From NCBI GenBank assembly GCA_964464755.1, contig CAYXGZ010000009.1, positions 1 through 64,000 on the forward strand: a stretch of DNA of 64,000 nucleotides. Direction: 5' to 3'. The translations under genes and the position numbers were made by a program. Below, piece after piece: positions 34,649 to 43,880 of this stretch. Position 1 is the first letter of the stretch; every line of letters begins with the position of its first letter. This DNA comes from CAYXGZ01 sp964464755 (lineage in GTDB: Bacteria; Planctomycetota; MHYJ01; JACPRB01). The notes beneath the pieces were generated by a model. The model searched no databases, had not been told where the DNA came from, and worked only from the letters and a program-made list of their open reading frames with translations.

Positions 34649-34671
34649 CGGGGCGATCCCCCGTTTTTTTT
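34649..34671 (+). terminator. Short intrinsic terminator upstream of tetR
   Basis: CGGGG (34649-34653), 5-nt loop and CCCCG (34659-34663) are followed by eight Ts (34664-34671). It would end transcription from the MglA-like gene just before the tetR promoter. The stem is short, so efficiency is uncertain. Confidence 0.6.
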
Positions 34672-34673
34672 CC

Positions 34674-34702
34674 TTGATAACATACCGACTGGTCGGTATT
34701 AT
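34674..34702 (+). promoter_or_regulatory. tetR promoter
   Basis: TTGATA (34674-34679), 17-bp spacer, TATTAT (34697-34702). The ATG follows after 6 nt, so transcripts should be leaderless. Confidence 0.8.
34682..34699. promoter_or_regulatory. TetR operator
   Basis: ATACCGAC-TG-GTCGGTAT is a perfect 8-bp inverted repeat with a 2-bp centre. It fills the spacer between -35 and -10, a position that would block polymerase when the TetR dimer binds. The sequence resembles operators of many AcrR/TetR-class regulators. Confidence 0.85.
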
Positions 34703-34708
34703 ACAGGC

Positions 34709-35350
34709 ATGAGCCATCGACCCTCCCCCGACCGCCGCCCCCGGCAGGCCCGCGCCGAGCGCACCCGCCACCGCATCCTCGAGGCCGCCGCCTCCGTCTT
34801 CGGCGAGCGCGGCTTCGACGGCGCCTCCCTCGACGACGTCGTCCGGGCCAGCCGCGTCACCAAGGGCGCCTTCTACTTCCACTTCCGCTCCAAGGAGGAG
34901 GTCGCCCTCGCCGCCTTCCGCTTCAAGCAGGAGCAGCTCGTCGCGCGGCTGTACGCCGACGCGGGGAGCCAGCCCGACGCCCTGGGGCAGCTCCGGGCCC
35001 TGCTGAGGGCCCGCGCCCGGCTCCTGGCCGGGGACCCCGCCTTCCGCTGCTTCCTCCGCCTCGCGCTCGACCTCGAGGTGAAGGCCGAGCCCGGGTCGGT
35101 CTTCGCCGGGTTCCTCGAGCTGTCGATCGGGAAGTTCGTGGACCTGGTGAAGCGGGGCCAGGGGGAGGGCGTGATCGACGCGGCGCTGGACCCGCGCGCC
35201 GCGGGCGAGGGGATCTTCTCGGCCATGATCGGCGCCGACGAGGTCTCCCGGCTGCGGTCCGGCGGGAAGGATCTCGCGCGACGGACCGAGGGCCTGCTGG
35301 ACCTGCTCGAGGCGGGGCTGCGGAGCCGTTCCCGGAACACCCATCGTTGA
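34709..35350 (+). CDS. TetR/AcrR-family transcriptional regulator
   Basis: A 213-residue dimeric repressor. The N-terminal helix-turn-helix reads RHRILEAAASVFGERGFDGA, SLDDVVRASRVTKGAFYFHF, then RSKEEVALA, the classic TetR_N signature (residues about 18-70). The C-terminal helical domain binds an unknown ligand. ATG 34709 lies 6 nt after the -10 box, and the operator overlaps the promoter, so it most likely represses itself and the hydrolase gene behind it. No second promoter is seen before the hydrolase. It is probably a local sensor of the hydrolase substrate or product, by inference. Confidence 0.93.
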   Translation: MSHRPSPDRRPRQARAERTRHRILEAAASVFGERGFDGASLDDVVRASRVTKGAFYFHFRSKEEVALAAFRFKQEQLVARLYADAGSQPDALGQLRALLRARARLLAGDPAFRCFLRLALDLEVKAEPGSVFAGFLELSIGKFVDLVKRGQGEGVIDAALDPRAAGEGIFSAMIGADEVSRLRSGGKDLARRTEGLLDLLEAGLRSRSRNTHR

Positions 35351-35364
35351 ACAAGGAGGATGCC

Positions 35365-36363
35365 ATGAAGACCGGAATCGTCGGGGCGCCGGCGCTCGGC
35401 GCGAAGCAGGCGGAGTTCGCCCGGATGCAGGGACTCCTGCTGGACCACTACGGGGTGAAGGCGGAGTCCCGGTTCCTCGCGCTGCGCGAGCCGGCCATGC
35501 GGGCCCACGCGCTCGACGCGGGGCGGGGCGAGCCGCTCGTGCTCATCCACGGCGGCGACGGGGAGGGCGCGACCTGGACCCCGTTGATCGCGGAGCTGCA
35601 GCACGAATACCGGGTCCTCGCCGTGGACCGCCCCGGGTTCGGGCTGAGCGACCCCTTCGACTACCGCCGGACCGACCTGCGCCGCCACGCGGCCGATTTC
35701 GTCGTCTCCCTGCTCGACGCGCTCGAGCTCCCGTCGGCGACGATCGTCGCCTGCTCGATGGGGGGCTTCTTCGCGCTGTCCGCCGCGCTCGCCGCGCCGA
35801 ACCGCGTCGACCGCCTCGTGCTCGTCGGCATGCCCGTCGGCCTCTCGCGCGAGGTGTCGTGGCCGCTGCGCCTCATCTGCGCGATCCCGGGGATGACGCG
35901 GCGCTTCATGAAGGGCGTCCAGAGCCTCGAGGGGCAGCGGAACCAGTACCGCACGATGTTCCACATCGACCCGGACTCGGTGCCCGAGCTGTACCTCCGG
36001 ACGCGACTCGCCGGGGTCACGCTCCCCGGCTCCGCCGACACCTGGGCCCTGCTCCTGCGCCGGGTCTGCGGCCTGTGGGGGATCCGCCGCGAGATGTACC
36101 TGGGCGACGAGCTGCCGGACCTGCGTCCCCCGACGCTGGTGCTCTGGGGGGAGCGCGACATGGCGCCCGTCGAGGCCGGCCGCGCGGGCTGCGCGCCGAT
36201 CCCGCGGGGGAGGTTCGTGGAAATGAAGGGCGTGGGGCACTTCCCGTACCTGGAGAGCCCGCGCGTCACGGCGGACCTGATCCGGGAGTTCCTCCGCGGG
36301 GACGAGGCGCCGGGGATCCCCGCGGTCGAGACCGCGGGGGCCGCGCCTCTCTCGGGAGGCTAG
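35365..36363 (+). CDS. Alpha/beta-hydrolase
   Basis: A 332-residue enzyme with the full hydrolase signature: oxyanion loop LVLIHGGDGEGATW, nucleophile elbow VACSMGGFF (Ser), acid WGERDMAP (Asp) and catalytic His in GVGHFPYLE. A helical lid (about residues 160-250) lies between them. No signal peptide is seen. The substrate is unknown; esters, lactones or C-C bonded aromatic products are all possible for this class. AAGGAGG directly precedes the ATG, 14 nt after the tetR stop, so it is coexpressed with and probably controlled by the TetR protein. Confidence 0.9.
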   Translation: MKTGIVGAPALGAKQAEFARMQGLLLDHYGVKAESRFLALREPAMRAHALDAGRGEPLVLIHGGDGEGATWTPLIAELQHEYRVLAVDRPGFGLSDPFDYRRTDLRRHAADFVVSLLDALELPSATIVACSMGGFFALSAALAAPNRVDRLVLVGMPVGLSREVSWPLRLICAIPGMTRRFMKGVQSLEGQRNQYRTMFHIDPDSVPELYLRTRLAGVTLPGSADTWALLLRRVCGLWGIRREMYLGDELPDLRPPTLVLWGERDMAPVEAGRAGCAPIPRGRFVEMKGVGHFPYLESPRVTADLIREFLRGDEAPGIPAVETAGAAPLSGG

Positions 36364-36380
36364 GCCCGGGCCGCCAAGGG

Positions 36381-36530
36381 AGCCTTGAGTTCCAGCCGCG
36401 CAGTGCCCGGGCGCTCGGGGACCGCCCCGAGGGCCCGGGTCCGCGGCCCGGTCACAGCCCCCGCCCTGCCCGATCCTCCGACCCGAATTGCGTCGCCCAA
36501 ACTGGCCTTCGCTTGGCCTATCTTCGGCCC
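36381..36530 (+). repeat. Interspersed repeat, copy B
   Basis: The left half (36381-36440, CCTTGAGTTCCAGCCG...) matches copy A at 8663-8728 (inverted). The right half (36459-36527) matches copy C near 33653-33745 and includes the identical 15-mer GGCCTTCGCTTGGCC. It fills the space between the hydrolase and a convergent kinase, with no gene. Confidence 0.6.
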
Positions 36531-36558
36531 GCCGAGTTGCCCCGGCCACCCCGCTTGG

Positions 36559-39500
36559 TCACTTCCCGCGCTCCTCGCACTCCGCCAGGCGCCGTTCCAC
36601 GACCGCCTCCAGGGAGGGATCGAGTTCGACGGCCTTCCGATAGCAGCGCGCCGCCTCCCGGTATTCCGCCGCTTCCGCCTGGAAACGCCCCAGGTCCCGA
36701 TGCGCGTCCCCCGCCTGGTGCCAGAGCACGGCCGAGCCCGGCGCCAACGCCAGCGCCTTCGCGGAAGCTTCCAATCCCGACTTGTACAACTCCAGGTCCG
36801 GACTCCCCTTCGCCCCCTTCCAGGACGCGATGGCCAGCCGGGCCGTCGCCAGGGAATCCCAGTCGTCGAACCCGGCCCCCTCCAGCGAGCGCCCCTTCTC
36901 GAGGTCCGCCCGCGCGGCCTCGTAGGCAAGGAGCGGGTCCCCGTTCGACTCCTGGATTCCAGCCCCCAGGTGGAGGTGGACCCGGCCCCGGTCGATCCAG
37001 GAATCCGGATAGGTCGGTACCAGCCGCACCGCCTCGTCGAGGGCCTCCTTTGCCGAGCGCAGGCGGGAACCGGGATCCGGGTCGACCTTCGCCAGCGCGA
37101 TCCGGATCCTGCCCAGCCAGGCCCATGACCTCCCGTGGCCCGGAGCCGCCTCGACCGCCTTCCGCAACGCCTCCTCGGCGGCCGCCAGCTGCCCCGGTTC
37201 CCGCCCCCGGCAGTCGCGGTTGTACCGGATCATCCCGGTGAGGAGCCACCCCTCGACGTAGCGGGGATTCAGCCGCAGCGCCTCGGCCAGGTCCCCCAGC
37301 GCCGCGAGGTAGTCGGAGTCCGGATCCTGGCCCCGGACCTGCTTCCGCGAGGCCAGGTTGTAACGGGCGATGGCCCGCCGGCCCCAGGCCGAGACGGCAC
37401 ACGGATTCACCTCGAGGGCCCGCGAGTAGGAGTCGAACGCCTCGAGCAGGCGACCCTCCTCCGACGGCACGCGCAGGGCCCAGCTCACCAGGAGGTGTCC
37501 ACGCAACTCGTGCACCAGCGCCATCCCGGGCCCGCGCCGCACCGCCTCGTCGGCGTCCGCGAGACCCGCGCGGTACTGGACGCCCGGATCCGACGCCGAC
37601 TTGCCAAGCTCCGAGCGGAGCACGGCGCGCCAGATCCAGGTCTCGACCCGGTCGGGATCCAGCCGCAGCGATTCGTCGTAGTCCGCGAGGGCCCGGGCGA
37701 AGATGTCCGAGGGATCCTGCCCCTGCCGCGCGAGCTGCTGGCCCCAGGACACCCGGGCCTGAGCCCGCATCCTCCACGCGTCGGCCAGTCCCGCGAACCG
37801 GGCGATCGCCGAGTCCGCCTCCTCCAGCGCCGCCTTGTAGACGACGCGGTAATCCTGGTCCACCCCGGCCCGCCACTGGCCCAGGTTGACCCGCGCGCCC
37901 ACGAGGTCGCAGAGGATCCGCGCGTCCGCGGGATCCAGCCGGGCCGCGGTCTCCAGGGCCTCCAGCGCCGATCGCGAGGCCTCCTCCGGGGAGCGGCCCG
38001 CCTCCCGATTGAATAGGGCCCGCTGGGCCTCCAGGATCCCGCGGTAGCGCCAGGCCCGGGCGAAACCGTGATCCAGCTCCAGGGCCCTCCGGCAGTCCTC
38101 GAGGGCGCGCTCGTGGGAATCCGCCGACTCGCGGCCCAAGAGGGTCTCGTGCAGGTAGCGGATGAGCTCCGCGCGGACCCGGAGCAGGAGGAACTCCACG
38201 GAACGGGCCTCGAAACGCAGGAGGGAGTCCGCGTCGGCGCGCGCCGCGTCCACCTCGGCCCCCGGGTCCTTCCCCGTGTTCCGGAGCTGGTTGGCCCGCT
38301 CGATCCGGGCCCGCGTCCGGCCCTCCAGGTGCGGTCGGTAGCCCCGGTCGCGCTCGATCCCGAGGGTCCACGCCGCGATCGCCTCGGGCCAGCGCCGCTC
38401 CTGCTCCTCGATCCCCGAGAGAGCCTCGACGGCCTCCTCGAGATCGGGGACCCCGCCGGCCAGGAACTCCCGCGCCCCCGCCACGTCTCCACGACCCCAC
38501 GCGTCCAGCCCCCGGGCGCAGGCCAGCTGGGAGGCGGGAAAGGTCCCGGGGGCCGCGAGGATGGCCTCAAGGTCCCGCTCCACCAGCTCCTTCAGCCTCC
38601 GCGCCTCGGGATCCGCGAGCCCCAGCTTCACGGCGTCCGGGGTCTCGCCCGGCCTCCAGGCCTGCTCGACGAGCCTCGCGATCCGCGCCCGGCGCTCCTT
38701 GGCGACGAGGACCAGGCGCTCGTAGCGCGACGGCAGGTACGCCGGGTCCTTCGCGAGCGCCCGGTCCTGCTCCTTCCTCGCGCCGACGTCGTCCAGAAGC
38801 GCCCGGCGCATCCGGCCCCGGCGGTAATGGGGCTCCGGATCCCGCGGCAGCGCGGCCTCCGCCCTCGCGCAGCTCTCCTCCAGCCTCCGGGCGAACTTCT
38901 CCATCCCCTCCAGCCGGCCCGCCCGGCGCAGCTCCAGCGCCGCCCCGAGGTTCGTCTCGCTCGACTCCCGGAGCTGCGCCAGGAGAAGGTCCCGGTTCTC
39001 CCCGGACGTCTTCACCAGCAGCGCCGAGAGCCCGGCGAGCAGGAGCGCTCCGAGGGCCGCCCCGATCGCGAGCCCCTTCCGCTTCGCGAGGTGCTTGCGG
39101 AGCCGGTACACGACCGTCGAGCCCCGCGCCTCGACGGGTTCTCCCTCGAGCCAGCGGTCCAGGTCCGCGGCCAGCGCCTCCGCGGTCGCGTAGCGCTCCG
39201 CGGGGTCCTTCTCGAGGCAGCGCAGGACGATGTTCTCGAGGTCGCGGTCGCCGAGGGCGGGCGGCGGGGCCTCCTCGGAAAGCAGCTTCCGGATCGTGTC
39301 GTAGACGGACGTGCCGAGGAAGGGGGGCATTCCGGCCAGGAGATCGTAGAGCGTGGCGCCGAGGCCCCAGACGTCGAACGACGGGGCGGCGGGCCGGCCG
39401 GAGGCCTGCTCGGGGGCCATGTACGACGGCGTGCCGACGACGAGGCCGGGGACGGAGACGCCGGAGTCGCCCTCGACCGGGCGCGCCAGGCCGAAGTCCA

Positions 39501-39954
39501 TCACCATGACCTGGTCGGCGGAGACCATGAGGTTCTCCGGTTTCAGGTCCCGGTGGATCACGCCCTTCCCGTGCGCGTGGTGCACCGCCCGCGCCGCGTC
39601 CCGGATCCAGCGCACGACCCGCTTCCGATCCCCCCGGTCCGCGCGCTTCAGCGTCGTCCCTTCCACGTACTGCATCGCGAGGTACGGACGGCCCTTCGCC
39701 GACCCCACGTCGTAGATGGCCGCGATGTTCGGGTGGCTGAACCGGGCGGCGACCTGGGCCTCGCGTCGGAAGCGGGCGATCAGGTCCTGGTCGGCCCCCT
39801 TGATGAACTTCAGCGCGACCCAGCGCCGTAGCTCGAGGTCCCAGGCCTTCCAGACCTCGCCCATCGCGCCCGCCCCGAGCTTCAGCGTGCAGACGTACTT
39901 CCCGATCCGGTTCGCCGCCGGCGCCGAGGCCACGCCCTCGGGAAGGGGGTCCAT
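36559..39954 (-). CDS. Transmembrane Ser/Thr protein kinase with long TPR sensor
   Basis: A 1131-residue kinase. The glycine loop is LGAGAMGEVWKAW (26-38), the ATP Lys is in VALKF (Lys 49), the catalytic loop HRDLKPEN (134-141), the Mg site DFGLARP (153-159), and the activation segment ends GTPSYMAPEQ. After DRWLEGEPVEARG comes a membrane helix (about 294-314). Some 800 residues of TPR-like hairpins follow (DADEAVRRGPGM, LGDLAEALRLNPRYVEGWLL). All catalytic residues are present. With the kinase at 51758 it forms a sequence subgroup sharing GEVWKAWD and the RWL(D/E)G(D/E)PVEAR segment. The start follows a TATACT box by 7 nt, with no ribosome-binding site. Confidence 0.93.
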   Translation of the reverse strand: MDPLPEGVASAPAANRIGKYVCTLKLGAGAMGEVWKAWDLELRRWVALKFIKGADQDLIARFRREAQVAARFSHPNIAAIYDVGSAKGRPYLAMQYVEGTTLKRADRGDRKRVVRWIRDAARAVHHAHGKGVIHRDLKPENLMVSADQVMVMDFGLARPVEGDSGVSVPGLVVGTPSYMAPEQASGRPAAPSFDVWGLGATLYDLLAGMPPFLGTSVYDTIRKLLSEEAPPPALGDRDLENIVLRCLEKDPAERYATAEALAADLDRWLEGEPVEARGSTVVYRLRKHLAKRKGLAIGAALGALLLAGLSALLVKTSGENRDLLLAQLRESSETNLGAALELRRAGRLEGMEKFARRLEESCARAEAALPRDPEPHYRRGRMRRALLDDVGARKEQDRALAKDPAYLPSRYERLVLVAKERRARIARLVEQAWRPGETPDAVKLGLADPEARRLKELVERDLEAILAAPGTFPASQLACARGLDAWGRGDVAGAREFLAGGVPDLEEAVEALSGIEEQERRWPEAIAAWTLGIERDRGYRPHLEGRTRARIERANQLRNTGKDPGAEVDAARADADSLLRFEARSVEFLLLRVRAELIRYLHETLLGRESADSHERALEDCRRALELDHGFARAWRYRGILEAQRALFNREAGRSPEEASRSALEALETAARLDPADARILCDLVGARVNLGQWRAGVDQDYRVVYKAALEEADSAIARFAGLADAWRMRAQARVSWGQQLARQGQDPSDIFARALADYDESLRLDPDRVETWIWRAVLRSELGKSASDPGVQYRAGLADADEAVRRGPGMALVHELRGHLLVSWALRVPSEEGRLLEAFDSYSRALEVNPCAVSAWGRRAIARYNLASRKQVRGQDPDSDYLAALGDLAEALRLNPRYVEGWLLTGMIRYNRDCRGREPGQLAAAEEALRKAVEAAPGHGRSWAWLGRIRIALAKVDPDPGSRLRSAKEALDEAVRLVPTYPDSWIDRGRVHLHLGAGIQESNGDPLLAYEAARADLEKGRSLEGAGFDDWDSLATARLAIASWKGAKGSPDLELYKSGLEASAKALALAPGSAVLWHQAGDAHRDLGRFQAEAAEYREAARCYRKAVELDPSLEAVVERRLAECEERGK

Positions 39955-39961
39955 CGGCCCG

Positions 39962-39967
39962 AGTATA
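39962..39967 (-). promoter_or_regulatory. -10 box of the 36559-39954 kinase gene
   Basis: TATACT on the minus strand, 7 nt before the ATG. No clear -35 at standard spacing. A CCCTGG-tcgg-CCAGGG inverted repeat at 39995-40010 lies further upstream and could be a regulator site. Confidence 0.5.
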
Positions 39968-40153
39968 CCCTTCCCCTTCGCGGGGCCCGCTCCACCCTGG
40001 TCGGCCAGGGAGAATCCCGGTTGCTCGGGCGAGGCGATCTACGCTCTCGTGACGGGCGGGTTCGGACACCCAGCGGGAGCCGGTCTACGGATCCGCCTTC
40101 GATCGGCCCCGCTCCGGTTCGACGGCCCTGCCGCGGGCCGCCGCCGGCCGCGC

Positions 40154-43024
40154 CTACCGGGCGATCTCGAGCCGCGTCAGCTCCGTCCTCGAGACGTCCT
40201 TCCCGCCGGCCGAGCGCACCGCGCGCAGCACCGCCCCCGGCACGTGCCGGCACCACCAGACCCGCAGCGAATCCTGCGGCCCGGCCGGGTCCCGGTACTC
40301 GACGACCGTGCACTCGTACGGGCGACCGTCCACCGGGACCGTCTCGCGCGAGATCGTCTGCGCCCGCCACGGACCGACCTGCAGCGGCGCCAGCTCCGCC
40401 TCCGGCCCGTCCAGGCAGATCTGCAGCGTCCGCTCCTCGCCCAGGGTCCACCCCTTCTCGACGCGGCACACGTAGATCTCGCCCCCCACCGTGATCCGCG
40501 CCTGGCCCAGCGGCTCCACCCGGCGCGGGAGTTCCAACACCGCGACGCCGCCGCCCGGGGCCCGGCGCTCCACGCGGGCCTTCGTCCCGTCGAGCTCCTT
40601 CAGCTCCAGCCGTTCGCCGTCGGAGTACTCCACGCGGGTCCCGGGCCGGAACCCGCCCCAGCCGTCCGACCAGGGCCGCTCCCCGCCGCGCAGGATCCGG
40701 TCGAAGCGTTCCTTCCTCCACAGCGCCCGGAGGTCCGGATCCTTCCGCGCGTGCAGCGCCATCGAGGTCACCCCGAGGGCCTTCGCGTGGACGAGGCCCC
40801 GGGAGACGCCGATCTCCAGCCAGTCCAGCGCGGCCGCCTCCTCGCCCCGCAGGGCGTGGGCGCAGGAGATGTTGTAGCAGGCCAGCGCCGCGTCGTTGGT
40901 GTCGGGCATTCCGTAGAAGAGCCCCTTGAAGGCGGCGATCGACTCCGCGTAGCGGCCCCGGTTCGTGAGCTCCTCCAGCACCTGGCGAAACCTGGCGCTC
41001 TGCTCCTTCGGGGTCGTAGGGAAACCGCCGGCGGCGATCAACGCCCGGTCCTCGATCCGCCACCGCTCCTCGGCCGTGCGCAGGAAGCCCCGGGCCCGGC
41101 GCAGGATGTCCTTGTAGCGGGGCTCGTCCTGGAGGGCCGCGAAGCCCCCGTCGCGCTCGAGCCCGGCGACGTCCCGGAACCCGTGGAGGAAGCAGATCTC
41201 CATCCAGTCCAGGGCCCGCTCCTTGTCCCCCAGGAGCACGTAGCAGCAGCCCACGTTGAAGGCGGCGAGCTGGCCCGTCCGCTCGTGCGGGAACGCGTAG
41301 AAGACCCGCTTGAAATGGGGCAGCGCGCCCCGGGCGTCCTTCAATTCCACGGCGAGGCGGATCGCCAGGTCCTGGATCTTGAACGCCTCCTGGGGCGAGA
41401 CCGGCCGCTCCGCCGTCCGCAGGAACTCCTCGTCCTCCAGGCGCCGCTTCCGCTCGATCCCCAGCGACGCCAGGGCCTCCTCCGCGCGGGCCAGCCCCCG
41501 CGCCGCCTCGGGATCCCCCGGCCGGGCCCGCCCGGCCTCCAGGTAGGCCCGCCTCGCCTCGTCGGGCCGGTCCTTCGCCAGGGCCGCGTCCCCCGCCGCC
41601 AGGGCGGCCCGGAAATCCACGAGGGGGGCCGCGGCCTCGAGCTCCCGCCGCCTCCGCTCCCGCTCCCCGGGGGAGCGCAGCGCCCGCTCCGCGCCGTCGA
41701 AATCCTCCTGGAGCGCCCGCGGGGCGGGACCGTGGTCGAGCGCCTTCCGCAGCAGCTCGAGGGCGCCGGGGAGGTCGCCCGCGGCCTCGGCGCGCCGCGC
41801 GGCGGCCCAGTCCCGCTGGCGCCGGGCCTCCACGAGCAGCCCCGCGGCGGCCCCGGCGAGTTCCTCCTCCGCGAGCGTCGCGGCCCGCTCCGCGAGATCC
41901 GCCACCGCCTGCCAGCGGGCGGGGTCGTTCCCGGCCGCGGCCCGGGCGACGTCCGCCTCGGCCAGGAGCCGCTTCGCCGTCCCGGCGTCCGTCGCGCCCC
42001 AAGGCAGGCGGGTCGCGAAGTAGGCCAGGACCGCGAGCACGACCAGGAGGAGCAGCGAGGGCAGGGCGCTCCGGCGGGGCGGAGGGGCGGGGTCGCCCGA
42101 CAAGGCCTCGAGCAGGGCCTTCCCGTCGGCGGGCCGCCGCGCCGGGTCCTTCTCCAGGCAGCGGTCGACGAGCAGGCGCGTTCGCGCGGAAATCGTCGCG
42201 GGCAACGGCTCGTGGGGCCGCCGCTCCGTGTCCGCGAGGACCTGGCCCACGCCCGATCCGTCGAACGGGGGGCGGCCGGCGAGCAGCGCGTAGAGCGTCG
42301 CGCCCATCGAGAACACGTCGGCGGGCCGGCCCACGCTGCGCGCGTCGCGGACCTGCTCCGGGGCCATGTACCCCGGCGTGCCGAGGGCCATGTTGGCGAT
42401 CGTCCCCAGCGAGCTCGCGGAGCCCGCGGGACGGGCGAGCCCGAGGTCGAGCAGCTTGGTGCGGGCGTGGTCGAGCCGGCCCCCGTGCCGGGGGACGAGG
42501 ATGTTCTCGGGCTTCACGTCGCGGTGCACGATGCCCGCGGCGTGCGCGTCGGCCAGGCCCCGGGTCGCCGCCTTCACGATTTCGAGCGCGACCTCCTCGT
42601 CGAGGCCCGCCCGGCCCTCGTTCCGCGCCCGCTTGAGGCAGGTGCCCGCCGTCTCGCCCTCGACGTACTCCATGACGCAGTAGTGGGCGTAGGGCTCGGC
42701 GTGGACGTCGAGCATCTGCACGACGTGCGGCGAGCGGATGCCGGCGGCCATCCGCGCCTCGGCGAGGAAGCGCTGGCCGAGCGAGGGGTCCAGCTCGAGG
42801 AGGTCGGGCGAGAGCACCTTCACGGCGACGGCGCAGTGCAGGCGCGGGTGCGTGCCGAGGTAGACGGCCCCCATGCCGCCGCGGCCGATCTTGCGGGAGA
42901 GCGGGATGCCGCCCAGCTCGGGGCGGCCCGCCGCGTCGCGGGGAGCCCGCGCGAGGTAGAGCTCCGCCGAGAGGTCCTCGACCTGGACGGTGGTCGGGGT
43001 GTAGTCCTCGGGGGCCTTTTCCAC
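40154..43024 (-). CDS. Transmembrane Ser/Thr kinase with TPR region and C-terminal beta domain
   Basis: A 956-residue kinase. Motifs are IGRGGMGAVYLG (46-57), ATP Lys 69 in VAVKVL, HRDVKPEN (167-174), DLGLARP (193-199) and GTPGYMAPEQ. A membrane helix follows at about 320-338 and TPR-like segments to about 760, including ERALDWMEICFLHGFRDVAG and AALDWLEIGVSRGLVHAKAL. The final 170 residues hold a beta domain with VPVDGRPYECTVVEYRDPAG and RVWWCRHVPGAVLRAVRS, the same module type found in the 23365-25893 protein. GTG 43024 is chosen because a TATACT box ends 6 nt upstream. The DLG variant groups it with the kinase at 16724. Confidence 0.9.
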   Translation of the reverse strand: MEKAPEDYTPTTVQVEDLSAELYLARAPRDAAGRPELGGIPLSRKIGRGGMGAVYLGTHPRLHCAVAVKVLSPDLLELDPSLGQRFLAEARMAAGIRSPHVVQMLDVHAEPYAHYCVMEYVEGETAGTCLKRARNEGRAGLDEEVALEIVKAATRGLADAHAAGIVHRDVKPENILVPRHGGRLDHARTKLLDLGLARPAGSASSLGTIANMALGTPGYMAPEQVRDARSVGRPADVFSMGATLYALLAGRPPFDGSGVGQVLADTERRPHEPLPATISARTRLLVDRCLEKDPARRPADGKALLEALSGDPAPPPRRSALPSLLLLVVLAVLAYFATRLPWGATDAGTAKRLLAEADVARAAAGNDPARWQAVADLAERAATLAEEELAGAAAGLLVEARRQRDWAAARRAEAAGDLPGALELLRKALDHGPAPRALQEDFDGAERALRSPGERERRRRELEAAAPLVDFRAALAAGDAALAKDRPDEARRAYLEAGRARPGDPEAARGLARAEEALASLGIERKRRLEDEEFLRTAERPVSPQEAFKIQDLAIRLAVELKDARGALPHFKRVFYAFPHERTGQLAAFNVGCCYVLLGDKERALDWMEICFLHGFRDVAGLERDGGFAALQDEPRYKDILRRARGFLRTAEERWRIEDRALIAAGGFPTTPKEQSARFRQVLEELTNRGRYAESIAAFKGLFYGMPDTNDAALACYNISCAHALRGEEAAALDWLEIGVSRGLVHAKALGVTSMALHARKDPDLRALWRKERFDRILRGGERPWSDGWGGFRPGTRVEYSDGERLELKELDGTKARVERRAPGGGVAVLELPRRVEPLGQARITVGGEIYVCRVEKGWTLGEERTLQICLDGPEAELAPLQVGPWRAQTISRETVPVDGRPYECTVVEYRDPAGPQDSLRVWWCRHVPGAVLRAVRSAGGKDVSRTELTRLEIAR

Positions 43025-43030
43025 GGCGCC

Positions 43031-43036
43031 AGTATA
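43031..43036 (-). promoter_or_regulatory. -10 box of the 40154-43024 kinase gene
   Basis: TATACT on the minus strand, 6 nt before the GTG start codon, with no ribosome-binding site between them. Confidence 0.55.
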
Positions 43037-43219
43037 GGGTCGCTGGCGGCGGACCCGAAGGCATGAACCGATGCGCCGCCCTCCTGGTCTTCGGGTTCCG
43101 GGGCCCGGCCGAGGGTGCCGAGGGAACGGAAGCCCCCTTCGCCCCCGGGGACTCCGGGTCCCGGACCGGGTAACGGGGGACCGGCCGGCTCGTCCAACGA
43201 GAGTAGCGTGGAGGTTCCG

Positions 43220-43834
43220 ATGTCCGAATCCCGCCCGGGCCGGAAGTCCAAGGTCCTGTACTTCGTTCTCGCGGCGCTGGTCGTCCTCGGCTGGGCGTCC
43301 TGGTCGCTGGACTTCCGGCTGGCGCAGGGACAAAGCAGCCACACCCAGCAGACCGCCAAGGTCGATCGCCCGGCTCCGCCTTCCCTGCCGGGGAAGATCT
43401 ACCTCCGCGTGGAAGGCGGGGGTATCGCGGAGGAGCAGCTGGGCCGGGCGCTCCGGAAGCACCTGGCGGGACTGGGCGGATTCGAGGTGGTCTTCCTGGA
43501 GGGAGCCCCGGGCCCGGAGCAGCATCCCCTCGTCGTCGCTTCCATCCACGACCTGGCCGGATTCTGGACCCCCTTCCACGGTCGGAAATCGGCCGTGGTG
43601 GAACTGAAGTACGCCTCGGGAACGTCGCAGATCGGACCGGCCTGGAGCGCGAGCCCGGAGCCCAGGCTCCTGGAGTCCGGATCCCTCTGGCTCCAGGCCC
43701 GATCGGAGGTCGAGGTCCGGGCCACCGGGATCGTCTCCCGTCCTTCCCTGTACCGGGATCTCGTGGACCTCCCCGTTCGTGGCTTCGCCGACAAGCTCAA
43801 GGCGGTTCTCGCCGGTCCCGCGACCTCGAAGTGA
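43220..43834 (+). CDS. Small membrane-anchored protein
   Basis: A 204-residue protein with a basic N terminus (SESRPGRKSKV), one membrane helix (about 13-30, LYFVLAALVVLGWASWSLDF) and an extracytoplasmic alpha/beta domain with no cysteines. The ATG at 43220 has GGAGG 6 nt upstream, favouring it over earlier in-frame codons. Expression and topology are plausible, but no known domain is recognised. It is transcribed away from the kinase at 40154-43024, with about 195 bp between the two starts. Confidence 0.65.
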   Translation: MSESRPGRKSKVLYFVLAALVVLGWASWSLDFRLAQGQSSHTQQTAKVDRPAPPSLPGKIYLRVEGGGIAEEQLGRALRKHLAGLGGFEVVFLEGAPGPEQHPLVVASIHDLAGFWTPFHGRKSAVVELKYASGTSQIGPAWSASPEPRLLESGSLWLQARSEVEVRATGIVSRPSLYRDLVDLPVRGFADKLKAVLAGPATSK

Positions 43835-43880
43835 CACGCCCGACGGCAGCCCGTCCCTCCCGGCTTCACAATGCTCCCCA

